From the NCBI RefSeq assembly GCF_013004595.1, contig NZ_JABEMC010000013.1:1-46988 (forward strand): 46,988 nt of DNA. Direction: 5' to 3'. Source of the stretch: Brevibacterium luteolum (GTDB lineage: Bacteria > Actinomycetota > Actinomycetes > Actinomycetales > Brevibacteriaceae). Numbering within the stretch: the first letter of the stretch is position 1; each line of letters opens with the position of its first letter. A program made the translations under genes and the position numbers. Positions 25,546-34,555 of this stretch are shown here, piece after piece. The notes below the pieces were generated by a model that had not been told where the DNA came from, ran no database searches, and was given only the letters and a program-made list of their open reading frames with translations.

Positions 25546-26349
25546 ATGTCCAACCCGCTCGTTCGACGCGGCCTTGAACAGGGAATCAAGGCTGGCCACC
25601 AGCCGGCCACCCCAAGCGCCGAAGAGCTCAACTCGATGTACATGCAGCCCTCGGCCGAGCCGCAGCGCCCGGTCGATGAGCGTGTCATGACCTATGACGA
25701 CGTCCTCATCAAGACCGGCATCTGCTTCGCCGTGCTGCTCGCCGGTGCGGTGCTCGGCTGGTTCATGCCCGTCCTCGCCCTGCCGGCGATGCTGCTAGGT
25801 CTCGTCCTCGGCCTCGTCAACGCCATCAAACGCGAGCCGAACAAGGGACTCATCCTCCTCTATGCCGGTGTCGAGGGCGTGTTCCTTGGCGGCATCTCCG
25901 GTATGTTCAACGCCGCCTACGAGGGCATCGTCGTTCAGGCTGTGCTCGCCACGCTGTGCGTCTTCGGCCTGATGTTCGCTCTCTTCCGCTTCCGCATTGT
26001 GCGCATGAGCGGCAAGATGACGAAGTTCCTCATGCTCGCCGTTGGCGGGTATGCGATCTTCGCGCTCGTGAATTTCGCTTTCGCAATGTTCACCGGTGGT
26101 GCGATGAACGCCCGCAACGTCGAGATCACCATCATGGGCATGACGATGCCGCTCGGCGTCGTCATCGGCATCGTCGCTGTCATTCTCGCTTCGCTCACCC
26201 TCGTGGCTGACTTCCAGATGATCGAAGAGGGCGTCAAGCACCGCATCCCGGAGAAGTACTCCTGGACCTGCGCGTTCTCGCTCATGGTGACCCTCATCTG
26301 GCTCTACGTTGAGATCCTGCGCCTGCTGTCGTACTTCAGGCAGAACTGA
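25546..26349 (+). CDS. Bax inhibitor-1/YccA-family membrane protein
   Basis: The product has 267 residues with seven hydrophobic segments. Landmarks are RPVDERVMTYDDVLIKTG before the first helix, EGVFLGGISGMFN, and the C-terminal IEEGVKHRIPEKYSWTCAFSLMVTLIWLYVEILRLL pattern (shown in part: KYSWTCAFSL). The paired acidic residues of the closing pore are seen in DFQMIEEG. Members are calcium-leak channels of the membrane, or regulators of membrane proteolysis. A strong ggaggt site decides the start. Confidence 0.9.
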   Translation: MSNPLVRRGLEQGIKAGHQPATPSAEELNSMYMQPSAEPQRPVDERVMTYDDVLIKTGICFAVLLAGAVLGWFMPVLALPAMLLGLVLGLVNAIKREPNKGLILLYAGVEGVFLGGISGMFNAAYEGIVVQAVLATLCVFGLMFALFRFRIVRMSGKMTKFLMLAVGGYAIFALVNFAFAMFTGGAMNARNVEITIMGMTMPLGVVIGIVAVILASLTLVADFQMIEEGVKHRIPEKYSWTCAFSLMVTLIWLYVEILRLLSYFRQN

Positions 26350-26369
26350 CCTAAGGGGCTTCCCCTGAG

Positions 26370-26717
26370 ATGAATACCCACGCAGCGGCGGACCTCCACG
26401 AGGAGGTCCGCCGCCTTCGCATCCGCATCACATCCCTGGCCGCCTCACCGCACCGCGAACACTCCCTTGATGCTCTGAGTGCCGACGGCCGCACCCGCCG
26501 CCAGCACATCCGTGCCGCGCTTGCGCAGCTGGCCGACCTCAGCCTCCGCGGGCGCCGTGCCGGTGCTGTGTCCGCCGTGCCCGATCTGGGGGACCGGGTG
26601 CTCGCCGATCAGCTCGTCGTCCTGCTGCTCGACTGCGCACCCGAATACGGCGCCAGCGCCGCCGTCACCGAACAGGTCCACGACCTCGCCGTCGATCTGC
26701 GCCGCGCGCTGGCCTGA
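26370..26717 (+). CDS. Small hypothetical helical protein
   Basis: The product has 115 residues, no membrane segment, and a charged helical sequence (LHEEVRRLRIRITSLAA, then AEQ/AVDLRRALA at the end). It is probably co-transcribed with the preceding gene, 20 bp away. Its codons 6-15 coincide with a perfect 13-bp hairpin, which is unusual for a real gene start, and the ribosome-binding site is weak. The GC-rich third-codon pattern supports coding. No family recognised. Confidence 0.5.
   Translation: MNTHAAADLHEEVRRLRIRITSLAASPHREHSLDALSADGRTRRQHIRAALAQLADLSLRGRRAGAVSAVPDLGDRVLADQLVVLLLDCAPEYGASAAVTEQVHDLAVDLRRALA
26385..26414 (+). terminator. Perfect hairpin inside the start of the small hypothetical gene
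   Basis: gcggcggacctcc pairs over 13 bp with ggaggtccgccgc across a 4-base loop. It lies 36 bp after the Bax-inhibitor stop and within the next gene's first codons. It could be the terminator of the preceding gene, or an attenuator. Confidence 0.5.
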
Positions 26718-26749
26718 GAGGTCCAGATTTCACGAAAAACGTAGAATCT

Positions 26750-26781
26750 GCATATCTGGGTGTGCTACTGTCCAGATATGC
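26750..26781 (+). promoter_or_regulatory. Perfect inverted repeat over promoter and start of the RloA-like gene
   Basis: GCATATCTGG (26750-26759) and CCAGATATGC (26772-26781) are perfect inverted 10-bp arms with a 12-bp spacer. The spacer contains TACTGT at 26766-26771, a -10-like box, and the ATG at 26778 lies in the right arm. An additional half-site-like ccagat is at 26723-26728. A protein bound here would cover the promoter and the start. Confidence 0.65.
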
Positions 26782-28097
26782 TCTTCCTCAGCTTCACCGT
26801 ACGCAATCACGGCAGCATCCGTGACGAGGTCACTCTCGACTTCACGAAGCCTGCGCTCAGAACCCTCTCGCCGAAAAGCGGCAGCTGGGAAGATGCGACC
26901 TACACGATGGCCGGTGTCTTCGGCGGAAACGCAACCGGAAAGTCCGCGCTCCTCGACGCCGTCATCTATTTCTTCAGTGCCATTGCTGAATCAGCGACGA
27001 CCTGGCAGGCGTCGAAGCATATGCGTCGCAAGCCCTTCCGGCTTGATTCTCATTCGCGGGCCGCGTCCAGTCTGTATGAGATGCACTTCGTCTATGACGG
27101 CCGTCGCCACGTCTACGGTTTCGAAGTCGATGCCGACGGCATTCGCGCTGAGTGGCTGCGGGATGTGCCGCGAACCCGCTGGCGCACACTCCTGGATCGC
27201 CGACGCGAAGGACGCGCGCTGGCAGCTGGCGCCGGGTCGCGAGGCCAGGTGGCCGTCACCCCGCGGGAACTCGCCATCAGCCGCGCACGGCTCCTTCCCG
27301 AATCTCCCCTGCATGGCATTGCCGAAGCCCTTGTGTCGAGCTTTGATGCGGTCTCGGTGAAGGACTCCCACCGTGAAGCCCGGCTCATCGACATCGCCGA
27401 TGCGCTTGCTGACGGCGCGATCAGCTTCGCAGACCTGCTCCTGCTGCTGCAGGCAGCCGATATCGGTGTCACCAACGTCGAGATCGAGGAGGCGGATCTT
27501 CCTGAGCACGTCCGCAGGGCCGTGATGCGCTTCATGTCAGACATCCGCGGCGATGAAACTGAGGAAGCAGTCGAAGACGGAGAGCTGGATCTTGACGAGG
27601 AGAACCTGGCGCAGGTCGTGCGGCGGCTCGTGTTCAGTCACCGCGGAGCTGAGCCCGAGAGTCCGCGCTTCACCATCCACGATGAGAGCGACGGAACCAT
27701 AGCCTGGTTGGCGATCGCTGTGCCTGCGCTGGAGGTCCTGCGCCGCGGTGGGCTGCTGGTGGTCGACGAGATCGACGCCAGCCTCCACCCGCATCTCCTC
27801 GAGGTGATGCTGGGTGTCTTCGCCGACCCTGAGGTCAATGTCCACCATGCCCAGCTCATCTTCACCAGCCACGAGTCGTACATTCTCTCCTCGCTCAGCG
27901 ATCTGAGCCTCGAACCTGAGCAGGTGTGGCTGACGGATAAGACGGATGAGGGCGTGACTGAGCTGACGTGCCTGGCGGACTTCCCCAAGCACCCAGATGC
28001 GAATGTCGCGCGCCGCTACCTCACCGGCAGATACGGCGGCATCCCGCGTCTGTCTCCCAGTTCCTTCGCGGCCCTCGTGACAGCTGGAGAGTCCTGA
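26778..28097 (+). CDS. AAA15-type ATPase, RloA/AbiLi-like anti-phage component
   Basis: The product has 439 residues. The ABC-type ATPase features are the N-terminal FTVRNHGSIRDEVTLDF, Walker A GGNATGKS (49-56), a central DE-rich region, Walker B LLVVDEIDASLHPHLL and the H-loop LIFTSHESYILSS. This is the architecture of the AbiLi/RloA (AAA_15) ATPase group. The next gene, one base after the stop, encodes an RloB-type protein, which fixes the assignment. In characterised pairs the ATPase controls an effector that blocks phage growth. It has no ribosome-binding site, and the -10 box is 6 bases upstream, so a leaderless mRNA is likely. It appears intact. Confidence 0.8.
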   Translation: MLFLSFTVRNHGSIRDEVTLDFTKPALRTLSPKSGSWEDATYTMAGVFGGNATGKSALLDAVIYFFSAIAESATTWQASKHMRRKPFRLDSHSRAASSLYEMHFVYDGRRHVYGFEVDADGIRAEWLRDVPRTRWRTLLDRRREGRALAAGAGSRGQVAVTPRELAISRARLLPESPLHGIAEALVSSFDAVSVKDSHREARLIDIADALADGAISFADLLLLLQAADIGVTNVEIEEADLPEHVRRAVMRFMSDIRGDETEEAVEDGELDLDEENLAQVVRRLVFSHRGAEPESPRFTIHDESDGTIAWLAIAVPALEVLRRGGLLVVDEIDASLHPHLLEVMLGVFADPEVNVHHAQLIFTSHESYILSSLSDLSLEPEQVWLTDKTDEGVTELTCLADFPKHPDANVARRYLTGRYGGIPRLSPSSFAALVTAGES

Positions 28098-28098
28098 C

Positions 28099-28695
28099 GT
28101 GGCTCGCCACCACAAGCGTACGAAGTCGCGCCGACCCCGACGGCAGGAAGCGCGGAGGATCCTCGTCGTCACGGAGGGCAGAGCGACAGAGCCGCAGTAC
28201 GTGGAACGCCTCAACAGCCATCTGCGCAGCAGGAACGTGACGGCGTCAGTGCGAACCGTCGGCGTCGGCAAAGATCCGCTGCGGGTGGTGCAGAAGTGCA
28301 TTGAGATCCGCGAGAAGGAAGCGGCGAAGCAAAAGGGTTTCGACTCCAGCGTCTGCCTTGTCGACGTGGATGAGCACGCGAGCCTTCCGTAGGGAATCAA
28401 GCTGGCAGACGATGAAGGCATCATGATTCTGGTGTCGAATGTGAAGTTTGAGATCTGGCTCTACTGGCACGTCGAGAACAAGCGCCCCAAGCTCTCTGCC
28501 AAGCAGCTCGATGAGCTCATGGCTAAGCATGGATTGGTGCAGAAGAAGGCCCTGGCGACCAGCTTCCCTTTCGAAAACGTCGACAGTGCCTGCGAGACGG
28601 CACGTGCAGCAGACCCGGACTTGAGCTCCGGCAGAATCGGGCCGGTGTCCTCATCGGCGCTTCCGCTGCTCGTCCGTCTTCTCGCCCCCGAGTAG
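28099..28695 (+). pseudogene. RloB/AbiLii-like effector interrupted by an in-frame amber codon
   Basis: The frame from the GTG at 28099 has a basic start (KRTKSRRPRRQEARR), then the RloB signature ILVVTEGRATEPQYVERL, and DVDEH as the likely second acidic motif of the TOPRIM-like fold. It stops at TAG (28390-28392) after 97 codons. The same frame then continues without a shift to 28695 for 100 codons, including ILVSNVKFEIWLYWHVEN, which is a conserved RloB segment, and KLSAKQLDELMAKHGL. One substitution therefore split a normal-sized (about 198-residue) gene. It is probably inactive unless the amber codon is read through. The gene overlaps nothing but follows the ATPase by one base. Confidence 0.8.
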
Positions 28696-28779
28696 GCGCT
28701 CGCCGCGCGCTGGCCTGAGCCCCGTCTCTCACATCAACACGCCCTGCCTCGGCCGCCGCACACATGACAGACTGGCCCC

Positions 28780-29970
28780 ATGACACGGGTGCTGATCGTC
28801 GGAGCAGGAATCATCGGACTGGCCACGGCCTACCAGCTCGCCCAGCGCGGAGCCGAGGTCACCGTCCTCGAACGCAGCCACACTGCTGTCGGAGCCAGCT
28901 GGGGCAATGCCGGCTGGGTGTGTCCGGGGCTCGCGACACCGCTGGCCGTGCCCGGCGGCTGGAAGCACGGCATCGACGCGGTGACGAAGCCGCATGCCCC
29001 GCTCACCTTCTCCCGCATCACCCCAGCGCTGACGGTGTTCTTAGCGAAGTTCGCCTCCCAGATGACCGAAGGCCGCTACCAGGCAGCTCTGCGCGCCAAC
29101 GCCCCGCTGGCCCGCGAGGCGCTGCCGGCCTTCGACCGCCTCGCCGAGGCCGGGGTCACGAGCCCCGTGAATCGTGCCGACTACACCATCGGCGCTGAGG
29201 ACAATGACACGATCGTCAGCTTCGCCGGCGAGCTGGCGAAGATCTCCGACCTCGGCGTCGAGGTCGGCAGCTGCCGCCTCGACCCGCGCACCGTGCCGTA
29301 CTTCACCGACCGCGTCACCGCGGCTCTCCGGGTCACCGGCCAGGCGTACATCGACCCGGGGGAGTACTGCCGGTCGCTGGCCGCGCTGGCCGAACGGGCC
29401 GGCGTGCAGATCATCACCGGCGCCGAGGTGGTGGCCGGGCATGCCGGTTCCGAATCCGTCAGCGTCGTTGACCAGTCCGGAGCCGCCCACACCGCCGATG
29501 AGCTCGTGGTCGCCGCTGGTGCCTGGTCCGATGATGTGCTGCGCGCTGTCGCCGGCCGCAGCGCCATGACCGGGCAGGCCGCCGGCCGCGGCTACTCCTT
29601 CACCGTCGATGCCGATCGCGGGCACTTGCCCGAAGGGCCGGTCTACCTGCCGGCACAGCGCGTCGTACTCACCCCGTATCAGGGTGCCATCCGGGTCGCC
29701 GGCACCATGGAGTTCGCCCACCCGGACGCACCGCCGCGGCACGGGCGCATCGAGGCGATCGTCTCCCAGATCGCGCCGCTGCTCGATGGGATCGAACTGT
29801 CAGACACCCGCGACCACTGGGTGGGCCCGCGACCGGTCAGCACCGACGGCCGGCCCGTCATGCGCCGCGTCGCCCAGCGCATCACCGCCGCCACCGGCCA
29901 CGGCATGTGGGGCATCGTCTTCGGCCCCATCACCGGTGAGCGCATCGCCGAACAGCTGCTCCGTCACTGA
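28780..29970 (+). CDS. DadA-like FAD-dependent D-amino acid dehydrogenase/oxidase
   Basis: The product has 396 residues in the DAO fold. The FAD motif GAGIIG (8-13) is followed by VTVLERSHTAVGASWGNAGW, a DadA hallmark where the SxxNAG part contacts flavin. PGGWKHG and the C-terminal WVGPRPVSTDGRPVMRR and ATGHGMWGIVFGPITG segments complete the family pattern. It oxidises a D-amino acid or a related secondary amine, passing electrons to the respiratory chain. The next gene, 36 bp away, is a sugar-acid-type dehydratase, so the real substrate may be an amino or imino acid in the same pathway. Confidence 0.82.
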   Translation: MTRVLIVGAGIIGLATAYQLAQRGAEVTVLERSHTAVGASWGNAGWVCPGLATPLAVPGGWKHGIDAVTKPHAPLTFSRITPALTVFLAKFASQMTEGRYQAALRANAPLAREALPAFDRLAEAGVTSPVNRADYTIGAEDNDTIVSFAGELAKISDLGVEVGSCRLDPRTVPYFTDRVTAALRVTGQAYIDPGEYCRSLAALAERAGVQIITGAEVVAGHAGSESVSVVDQSGAAHTADELVVAAGAWSDDVLRAVAGRSAMTGQAAGRGYSFTVDADRGHLPEGPVYLPAQRVVLTPYQGAIRVAGTMEFAHPDAPPRHGRIEAIVSQIAPLLDGIELSDTRDHWVGPRPVSTDGRPVMRRVAQRITAATGHGMWGIVFGPITGERIAEQLLRH

Positions 29971-30005
29971 CGGCCACGACAACAGAAGCTCAAGGAGGAG
30001 TCCCC

Positions 30006-31712
30006 ATGTCTCAGCGCAGCATCTCACGCGACGGCGGTCGCCTGTTCGCAGATCCAGGCCAGGACGGGCTGCTGCACCGCGCCTTCCTGCGCGGCGGCGG
30101 CTTCAGCGCCGAGGACGTGCGACGCTCACCGGTCATCGGCATCGCCAGCAGCGCCAGCGAGCTCAACCCGTGCAATGCAGGGCTCGGAGACCTGGCCGCC
30201 GAGGTGAAGGCAGGGGTGCGCGAGGCCGGTGGCCTGCCGCTGGAGTTCCCGACCATCTCGATCTCCGAACCCTACACTCGGCCTACGAGTCTGTACCTGC
30301 GCAACCTCATGTCCATGGACGTCGAGGAGATGATCCTCGCCTCACCGATCGACGGGGTCATCCTGCTCGGCGGCTGCGACAAGACGATCCCGGCCCAGCT
30401 CATGGGCGCCATCAGCGCAGACATCCCCGCGCTGGTGCTGGCCGCCGGCCCGCGCCCGGTGTCCTGCTTCCAGGACAATGACGCCTTCACCGTCGGCGAT
30501 GTCTGGCCGGTCTGCGAGAAGCGGCGCCTCGGCCAGCTCGACGACGAGGAGTGGTTCGCCTTCGAAGGCCGCACGAACATCGGCGTGGGCACCTGCAATG
30601 TCATGGGCACCGCCACGACGATGGCGGCCATCGCCGAGGTGTTGGGCTTCGCTCCGCCCGGCTCCACCCTGCCGGCTGCCGCCAGCAGCGCCCGGCGCGA
30701 GATCGCTCGGCTCACCGGCGCGGTCCTCACCGCAGCAGACAATCCCTGGCCGCGACCGAGCGAGCTCGTGACGATGGCCTCCCTGGAGAACGCCTTCCGC
30801 GTCATCACGGCGCTCGGCGGCTCGACGAATGCGCTCATCCACCTGGAGGCGATCGCCGGCCGCGCCGGGCTGCGCATCGGCATCGAACGCTTCGAACAGT
30901 GGTCGCGCACCACCCCGGTGCTGGCAGATGTGCGACCAGCAGGCAGCTTCTTGCTCGACGACCTGGACGCCGCCGGCGGCATTCCCGAGGTGATGCGCCG
31001 GCTCAGCGATCGCATCGACACCGACGCGCTCGCCGGGGACGGCCGACGCTGGTCAGAGGTGCTGGCCGAACGCGCCCCGGCCGCAGCACATCCGGCGCTG
31101 CGGGACACTCAGAACCCGATCGCCGAGCGCGGCGCACTGCGGATGATGCGCGGCAGCCTCGCCCCGGGCGGCTGCGTCATGAAGCTCGCCGCCGGTGCAC
31201 CAGCGGTCAGGCGCGCCCCTGTGGTCGTCTTCGACGGCCTCGACGATCTCTACGCCCGCATCGACGATCCCGATCTCGACGTCACCCCGGAGACGATCCT
31301 CGTCCTCCGCGGCCTCGGCGTCATCGGCGCGCCTGGGATGCCGGAGGTCGGGCACCTGCCGATACCCCGGAAGCTCATGGAGCAGGGTGTGGAGGACATG
31401 ACCCGGATCTCCGATGCCCGCATGAGCGGCACCTCCACCGGCTCCGTCATCCTGCATGTCACGCCCGAATCCGCGGTCGGCGGCCCGCTGGCCAAGCTGC
31501 GCACAGGAGACATCGTCGAGATCGACGCCGATGCCGGGACGATCGACCACTGCGTGCCCGCCGCGGGGTTCGCCGCGCGCGAACCGATCATGCAGCCGAT
31601 GACGGCCGAGCGCGGATACGCCCGCCTGCACCGCGAACATGTGCTCCAGCCCGATGCCGGCTGCGACTTCGACTTCCTCACCGCCGCCGAGCTCAGAACC
31701 GACGCGCGCTGA
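30006..31712 (+). CDS. IlvD/Edd-family dehydratase, sugar-acid dehydratase-like
   Basis: The product has 568 residues. The [2Fe-2S]/[4Fe-4S] ligands are Cys56 (in SELNPCNAGL), Cys124 (in GGCDKTIPAQ) and Cys197 (in GTCNVMGTATTM). The Ser-containing substrate motif is near SDARMSGTSTGSVILHV. Cys positions match the L-arabinonate/D-xylonate dehydratase group rather than canonical IlvD, and PTSLYLRNLMSMDVEEM supports that subgroup. It removes water from a polyhydroxy acid to give a 2-keto acid. A strong aaggaggag site supports the start. It is the second gene of the DadA-like operon. Confidence 0.85.
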   Translation: MSQRSISRDGGRLFADPGQDGLLHRAFLRGGGFSAEDVRRSPVIGIASSASELNPCNAGLGDLAAEVKAGVREAGGLPLEFPTISISEPYTRPTSLYLRNLMSMDVEEMILASPIDGVILLGGCDKTIPAQLMGAISADIPALVLAAGPRPVSCFQDNDAFTVGDVWPVCEKRRLGQLDDEEWFAFEGRTNIGVGTCNVMGTATTMAAIAEVLGFAPPGSTLPAAASSARREIARLTGAVLTAADNPWPRPSELVTMASLENAFRVITALGGSTNALIHLEAIAGRAGLRIGIERFEQWSRTTPVLADVRPAGSFLLDDLDAAGGIPEVMRRLSDRIDTDALAGDGRRWSEVLAERAPAAAHPALRDTQNPIAERGALRMMRGSLAPGGCVMKLAAGAPAVRRAPVVVFDGLDDLYARIDDPDLDVTPETILVLRGLGVIGAPGMPEVGHLPIPRKLMEQGVEDMTRISDARMSGTSTGSVILHVTPESAVGGPLAKLRTGDIVEIDADAGTIDHCVPAAGFAAREPIMQPMTAERGYARLHREHVLQPDAGCDFDFLTAAELRTDAR

Positions 31713-31757
31713 CCCACCCCGCCGGCCCGGTCGCTCCTCCACGCCAGCCCGCACAAT

Positions 31758-31793
31758 GACAGCCGGCCCGGTGCAGTCACCGGGCCGGCTGTC
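31758..31793. terminator. 16-bp bidirectional terminator hairpin
   Basis: gacagccggcccggtg pairs perfectly with caccgggccggctgtc across the 4-base loop cagt. It separates the forward dehydratase gene from the reverse-strand symporter operon. Confidence 0.85.
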
Positions 31794-31822
31794 AGGCCGT
31801 CTCAGCAGCCGCTCACATCACC

Positions 31823-33298
31823 TCAGTCAGCGGCCGGAGCCGCCTTCTTCGACTTGGTGAAGTAGCGGGCGAGGGTCTCGTCCGAGGCCGGCTTCGTCAG
31901 CAGCGAGATGATGACGAAGCACGGGATGTTGACGGCGAAGCCCCAGATGCCGGCATGGATGCCGAGCGGGTGCACGAACACGAAGGAGAACAGGATCGTC
32001 ACGATCGACCCGGCGGTGAGCCCGACGAGCGCACCGACCTTCGTCGCCCGCGGCCAGTAGAAGATGCCGATCATGATCGGGAACGCCTGTCCGGTGAACC
32101 CGTAGCCGATGAGCAGGATGTAGACGAGGCTCGCCGGCTCCATGATCGAGATCGGGGCGATGATGAGCGCCATGAGCGGGAAGATGAGCCACCGGGTCAT
32201 CCGGCCGGTCCGCTCATTCGACAGCTTGAACAGCGGCTGCAGCACGTCCTTGCTGTAGGTCAGCGCGGTGGCGTGGATGTTCGGCTCACTCGACGACATC
32301 GAGGCCGCTAGCGTTCCCGCACCCAGCAGACCGGCGACGATGACCGGCATATTGTCGACAGCCAGCTGGATTGCAACCTTGTCGGAGGCGGCGATGTCCG
32401 GGTACTCGAAGATGCCGATGAAGCCGACGATGATCATCGGAATGAGCACCAGGTAGTACAGCGGCAGGTACGTCGTGGCGACCTTGAGGCTGCGCGCGGA
32501 CTTCGCACCCATCCACGAGATCCAGTGGCTCTGCCAGATCGAGAAGAAGGAGATGAGGATCGACGTCGTCCAGAACGCGTACGACATATCGCCGAGCGCA
32601 CCGGGCAGGGTGAGGAACTCAGGTGCGTCCTGCTGCAGCCGCTCGAAGATCGGCGTCGCATCGAAGCCGCCGGTGAACCAGTTGACCGCCCACAGCCCCA
32701 CCATGAACGACACGATGAACATGAGCGCGCCCTGGAAGGCATTCGTGAAGCCGATCGCGCGCAGACCGCTGCGGAACAGGTAGATCGAGATGACCGCTAG
32801 GGTGAGGATGACGCCCAGCCACGTCGGGATGAGCCCGAAGCTCATGACATTGAGGATGTAGGCCGAGCCGATCGTCTGCAGCACGGCATAGGCGATGCCG
32901 CCGATCGACACGACGACCGCCGTCAGACCGCCGAGCAGCGGCGACTCGTACCGGTCGGTGATCGTCGTCGACTGGGTGGCATGCCCGAAGCGGCGGCCGA
33001 AGTTCCACACCTTCGGGCCGATGTGCCAGGCGACGAACGACATGAACGCCAGGTACACGACGACGTAGAGGGCCGGCACGCCCTTGTCGTGTGCCCAGCC
33101 GGGTGAGCCCATGAAGGTGTAGGCGCTCACGCCGCCGGCAGCGACGAGGAGGTAGATGACGAACGGGCCCATGCTGCGGCTGCCCACGCCCCACCCTTCG
33201 ACAGTGCGCATATTGTGTCCGCGCCCGGCGCCTGCGCCGATGACGACGGCGATGACGAGATAGGCGGCGGTGATGATGAACGGGATGTACTGCGTCAT
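31823..33298 (-). CDS. Sodium:solute symporter (SSS family)
   Basis: The product has 491 residues with about thirteen hydrophobic segments. Features of the family are GWGVGSRSMGPFVIYLL, GAGTLAASMSSSEPNIHA (the sodium-site region) and YWPRATKVGALVG. Its closest resemblance is to transporters paired with a DUF3311 small subunit. The start codon overlaps the stop of that subunit, so expression is coupled. The cargo is likely the compound processed by the neighbouring amidohydrolase or dehydratase, but that is inference. The gene ends the reverse-strand operon, before a hairpin. Confidence 0.88.
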   Translation of the reverse strand: MTQYIPFIITAAYLVIAVVIGAGAGRGHNMRTVEGWGVGSRSMGPFVIYLLVAAGGVSAYTFMGSPGWAHDKGVPALYVVVYLAFMSFVAWHIGPKVWNFGRRFGHATQSTTITDRYESPLLGGLTAVVVSIGGIAYAVLQTIGSAYILNVMSFGLIPTWLGVILTLAVISIYLFRSGLRAIGFTNAFQGALMFIVSFMVGLWAVNWFTGGFDATPIFERLQQDAPEFLTLPGALGDMSYAFWTTSILISFFSIWQSHWISWMGAKSARSLKVATTYLPLYYLVLIPMIIVGFIGIFEYPDIAASDKVAIQLAVDNMPVIVAGLLGAGTLAASMSSSEPNIHATALTYSKDVLQPLFKLSNERTGRMTRWLIFPLMALIIAPISIMEPASLVYILLIGYGFTGQAFPIMIGIFYWPRATKVGALVGLTAGSIVTILFSFVFVHPLGIHAGIWGFAVNIPCFVIISLLTKPASDETLARYFTKSKKAAPAAD

Positions 33299-33582
33299 CG
33301 TCCCTCACCTCCCGGCTGCCCGGCATCAACGCTCGTGCCGTCCGGACCGAGCGGGTCGACATCGCCCAGATCGCCGGTGATCCGGTTGATGATGACCATC
33401 GCAATGGTGGTGATGAAGAGGATCGCGATCGACCAGACCATGAGCAGCGGCATGCCGAGCACGAGCACGTTCCGGTCGAAGAGCACGACGACCGGCCAGA
33501 TGCCGAGGACGATGACGACGGCGACGATGCCGAGGCTCACCCACCCTCCTGCGCTCGACGGAGTTCGGAAGCGCATGTCCAT
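33295..33582 (-). CDS. DUF3311-family small subunit of the sodium symporter
   Basis: The product has 95 residues and two hydrophobic helices (about 15-35 and 40-65), with LFDRNVLVLGMPLLMVW between them, which is typical of DUF3311. It overlaps the symporter start by 4 bp (ATGA). An aaggaac site lies upstream of the ATG. Such small proteins accompany SSS symporters and probably help assemble or regulate them. Confidence 0.75.
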   Translation of the reverse strand: MDMRFRTPSSAGGWVSLGIVAVVIVLGIWPVVVLFDRNVLVLGMPLLMVWSIAILFITTIAMVIINRITGDLGDVDPLGPDGTSVDAGQPGGEGR

Positions 33583-33595
33583 ATGTGTTCCTTCC

Positions 33596-34555
33596 TTAGA
33601 TGGCGGAGTTCGCCGCTGGCTCCGGCAGCGCCTGCAGCCGGTCAGCAGTGTGTGTCAGAGCCTCAGCGGCACCCGGGCCGGAGGCGATGAGAACGATCTG
33701 TGCCGGCGCAGCGTCGCCGCGCACGGCAGGGGAGAGGCGCACCCGCCCGCCGGCCAGCTGCACCTCATGCCACTGCCCGGCGGCATCCCGGGCGAATCCC
33801 TTGGCACGCACGAGCCCCGAGGCGCTGAGCGCCTGCGCAAGCCGGTCGAGTTCGACGGCGCCTGCCAGCCTCACCGTCGTCGTCTCGTGCACCTGTGCGT
33901 GCCGGTCCCGAGGCGCCAGCCGGCTTCCAGCCGTGCGCTCACGAGCGGCCTCGGCACCGGCGGCGGTCAGGGACTCTGGTGCCTGCAGCAGCACATCGAC
34001 CCAGCCGCTCGCATCCTCATCAGTGAGGATCTGGGCGTGCGGGCTGATCGCCGCGGCAGCGCCGCGGGCCGCCTCGACCTGAGGCGGCGAGGCCAGGCCG
34101 GTCTTCGTGATGAGCAGAACATCGGCGGCCGCGATCTGCTGTGTGATGACATCGGCGATGAACTCATCGCGCAGCCGCTGCACTGTCACAAGCGCATCGA
34201 GGCAGACGATGACCGGGCCGCTGCAGAACCCGGGATAGGTGCGCCACGCACCCAGCTGACCCGGATCCCCGACCCCGCTGATCTCGCAGATGACATGCCG
34301 GATATCGGCGCGTGCTGCCAGCGCCGCCATGGTCTGCTGCACATCGTCGGTGATCTGGCAGCAGATGCAGCCATTGCTCAGCTCCAGGGTGTCCGCCCCG
34401 GCCGCAGCGATGAGATCGGCGTCGATGCTGATATCGCCGAAGTCATTGACGACCACGGCCACCGCATCGGCATGCGGGGACCGCAGCAGCCGGTTGACGA
34501 GCGTCGTCTTCCCGGTGCCCAGATATCCGCCGATGAGGGTGAGCGGGATGCTCAC
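33596..34555 (-). CDS. CobW/ZNG1-type metal-chaperone GTPase
   Basis: The product has 319 residues. The P-loop GGYLGTGKT (9-17) is followed by the metal-binding GCICC motif (C63, C65, C66), in SNGCICCQITDD. A CobW C-terminal domain follows. The usual G4 motif NKxD appears here as ITKTG, which is a departure that might change nucleotide use. GTG start overlapping the amidohydrolase stop by 4 bp. Members insert zinc or another metal into a client enzyme. The adjacent amidohydrolase is the obvious candidate client, but this is inference from context. Confidence 0.83.
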   Translation of the reverse strand: MSIPLTLIGGYLGTGKTTLVNRLLRSPHADAVAVVVNDFGDISIDADLIAAAGADTLELSNGCICCQITDDVQQTMAALAARADIRHVICEISGVGDPGQLGAWRTYPGFCSGPVIVCLDALVTVQRLRDEFIADVITQQIAAADVLLITKTGLASPPQVEAARGAAAAISPHAQILTDEDASGWVDVLLQAPESLTAAGAEAARERTAGSRLAPRDRHAQVHETTTVRLAGAVELDRLAQALSASGLVRAKGFARDAAGQWHEVQLAGGRVRLSPAVRGDAAPAQIVLIASGPGAAEALTHTADRLQALPEPAANSAI

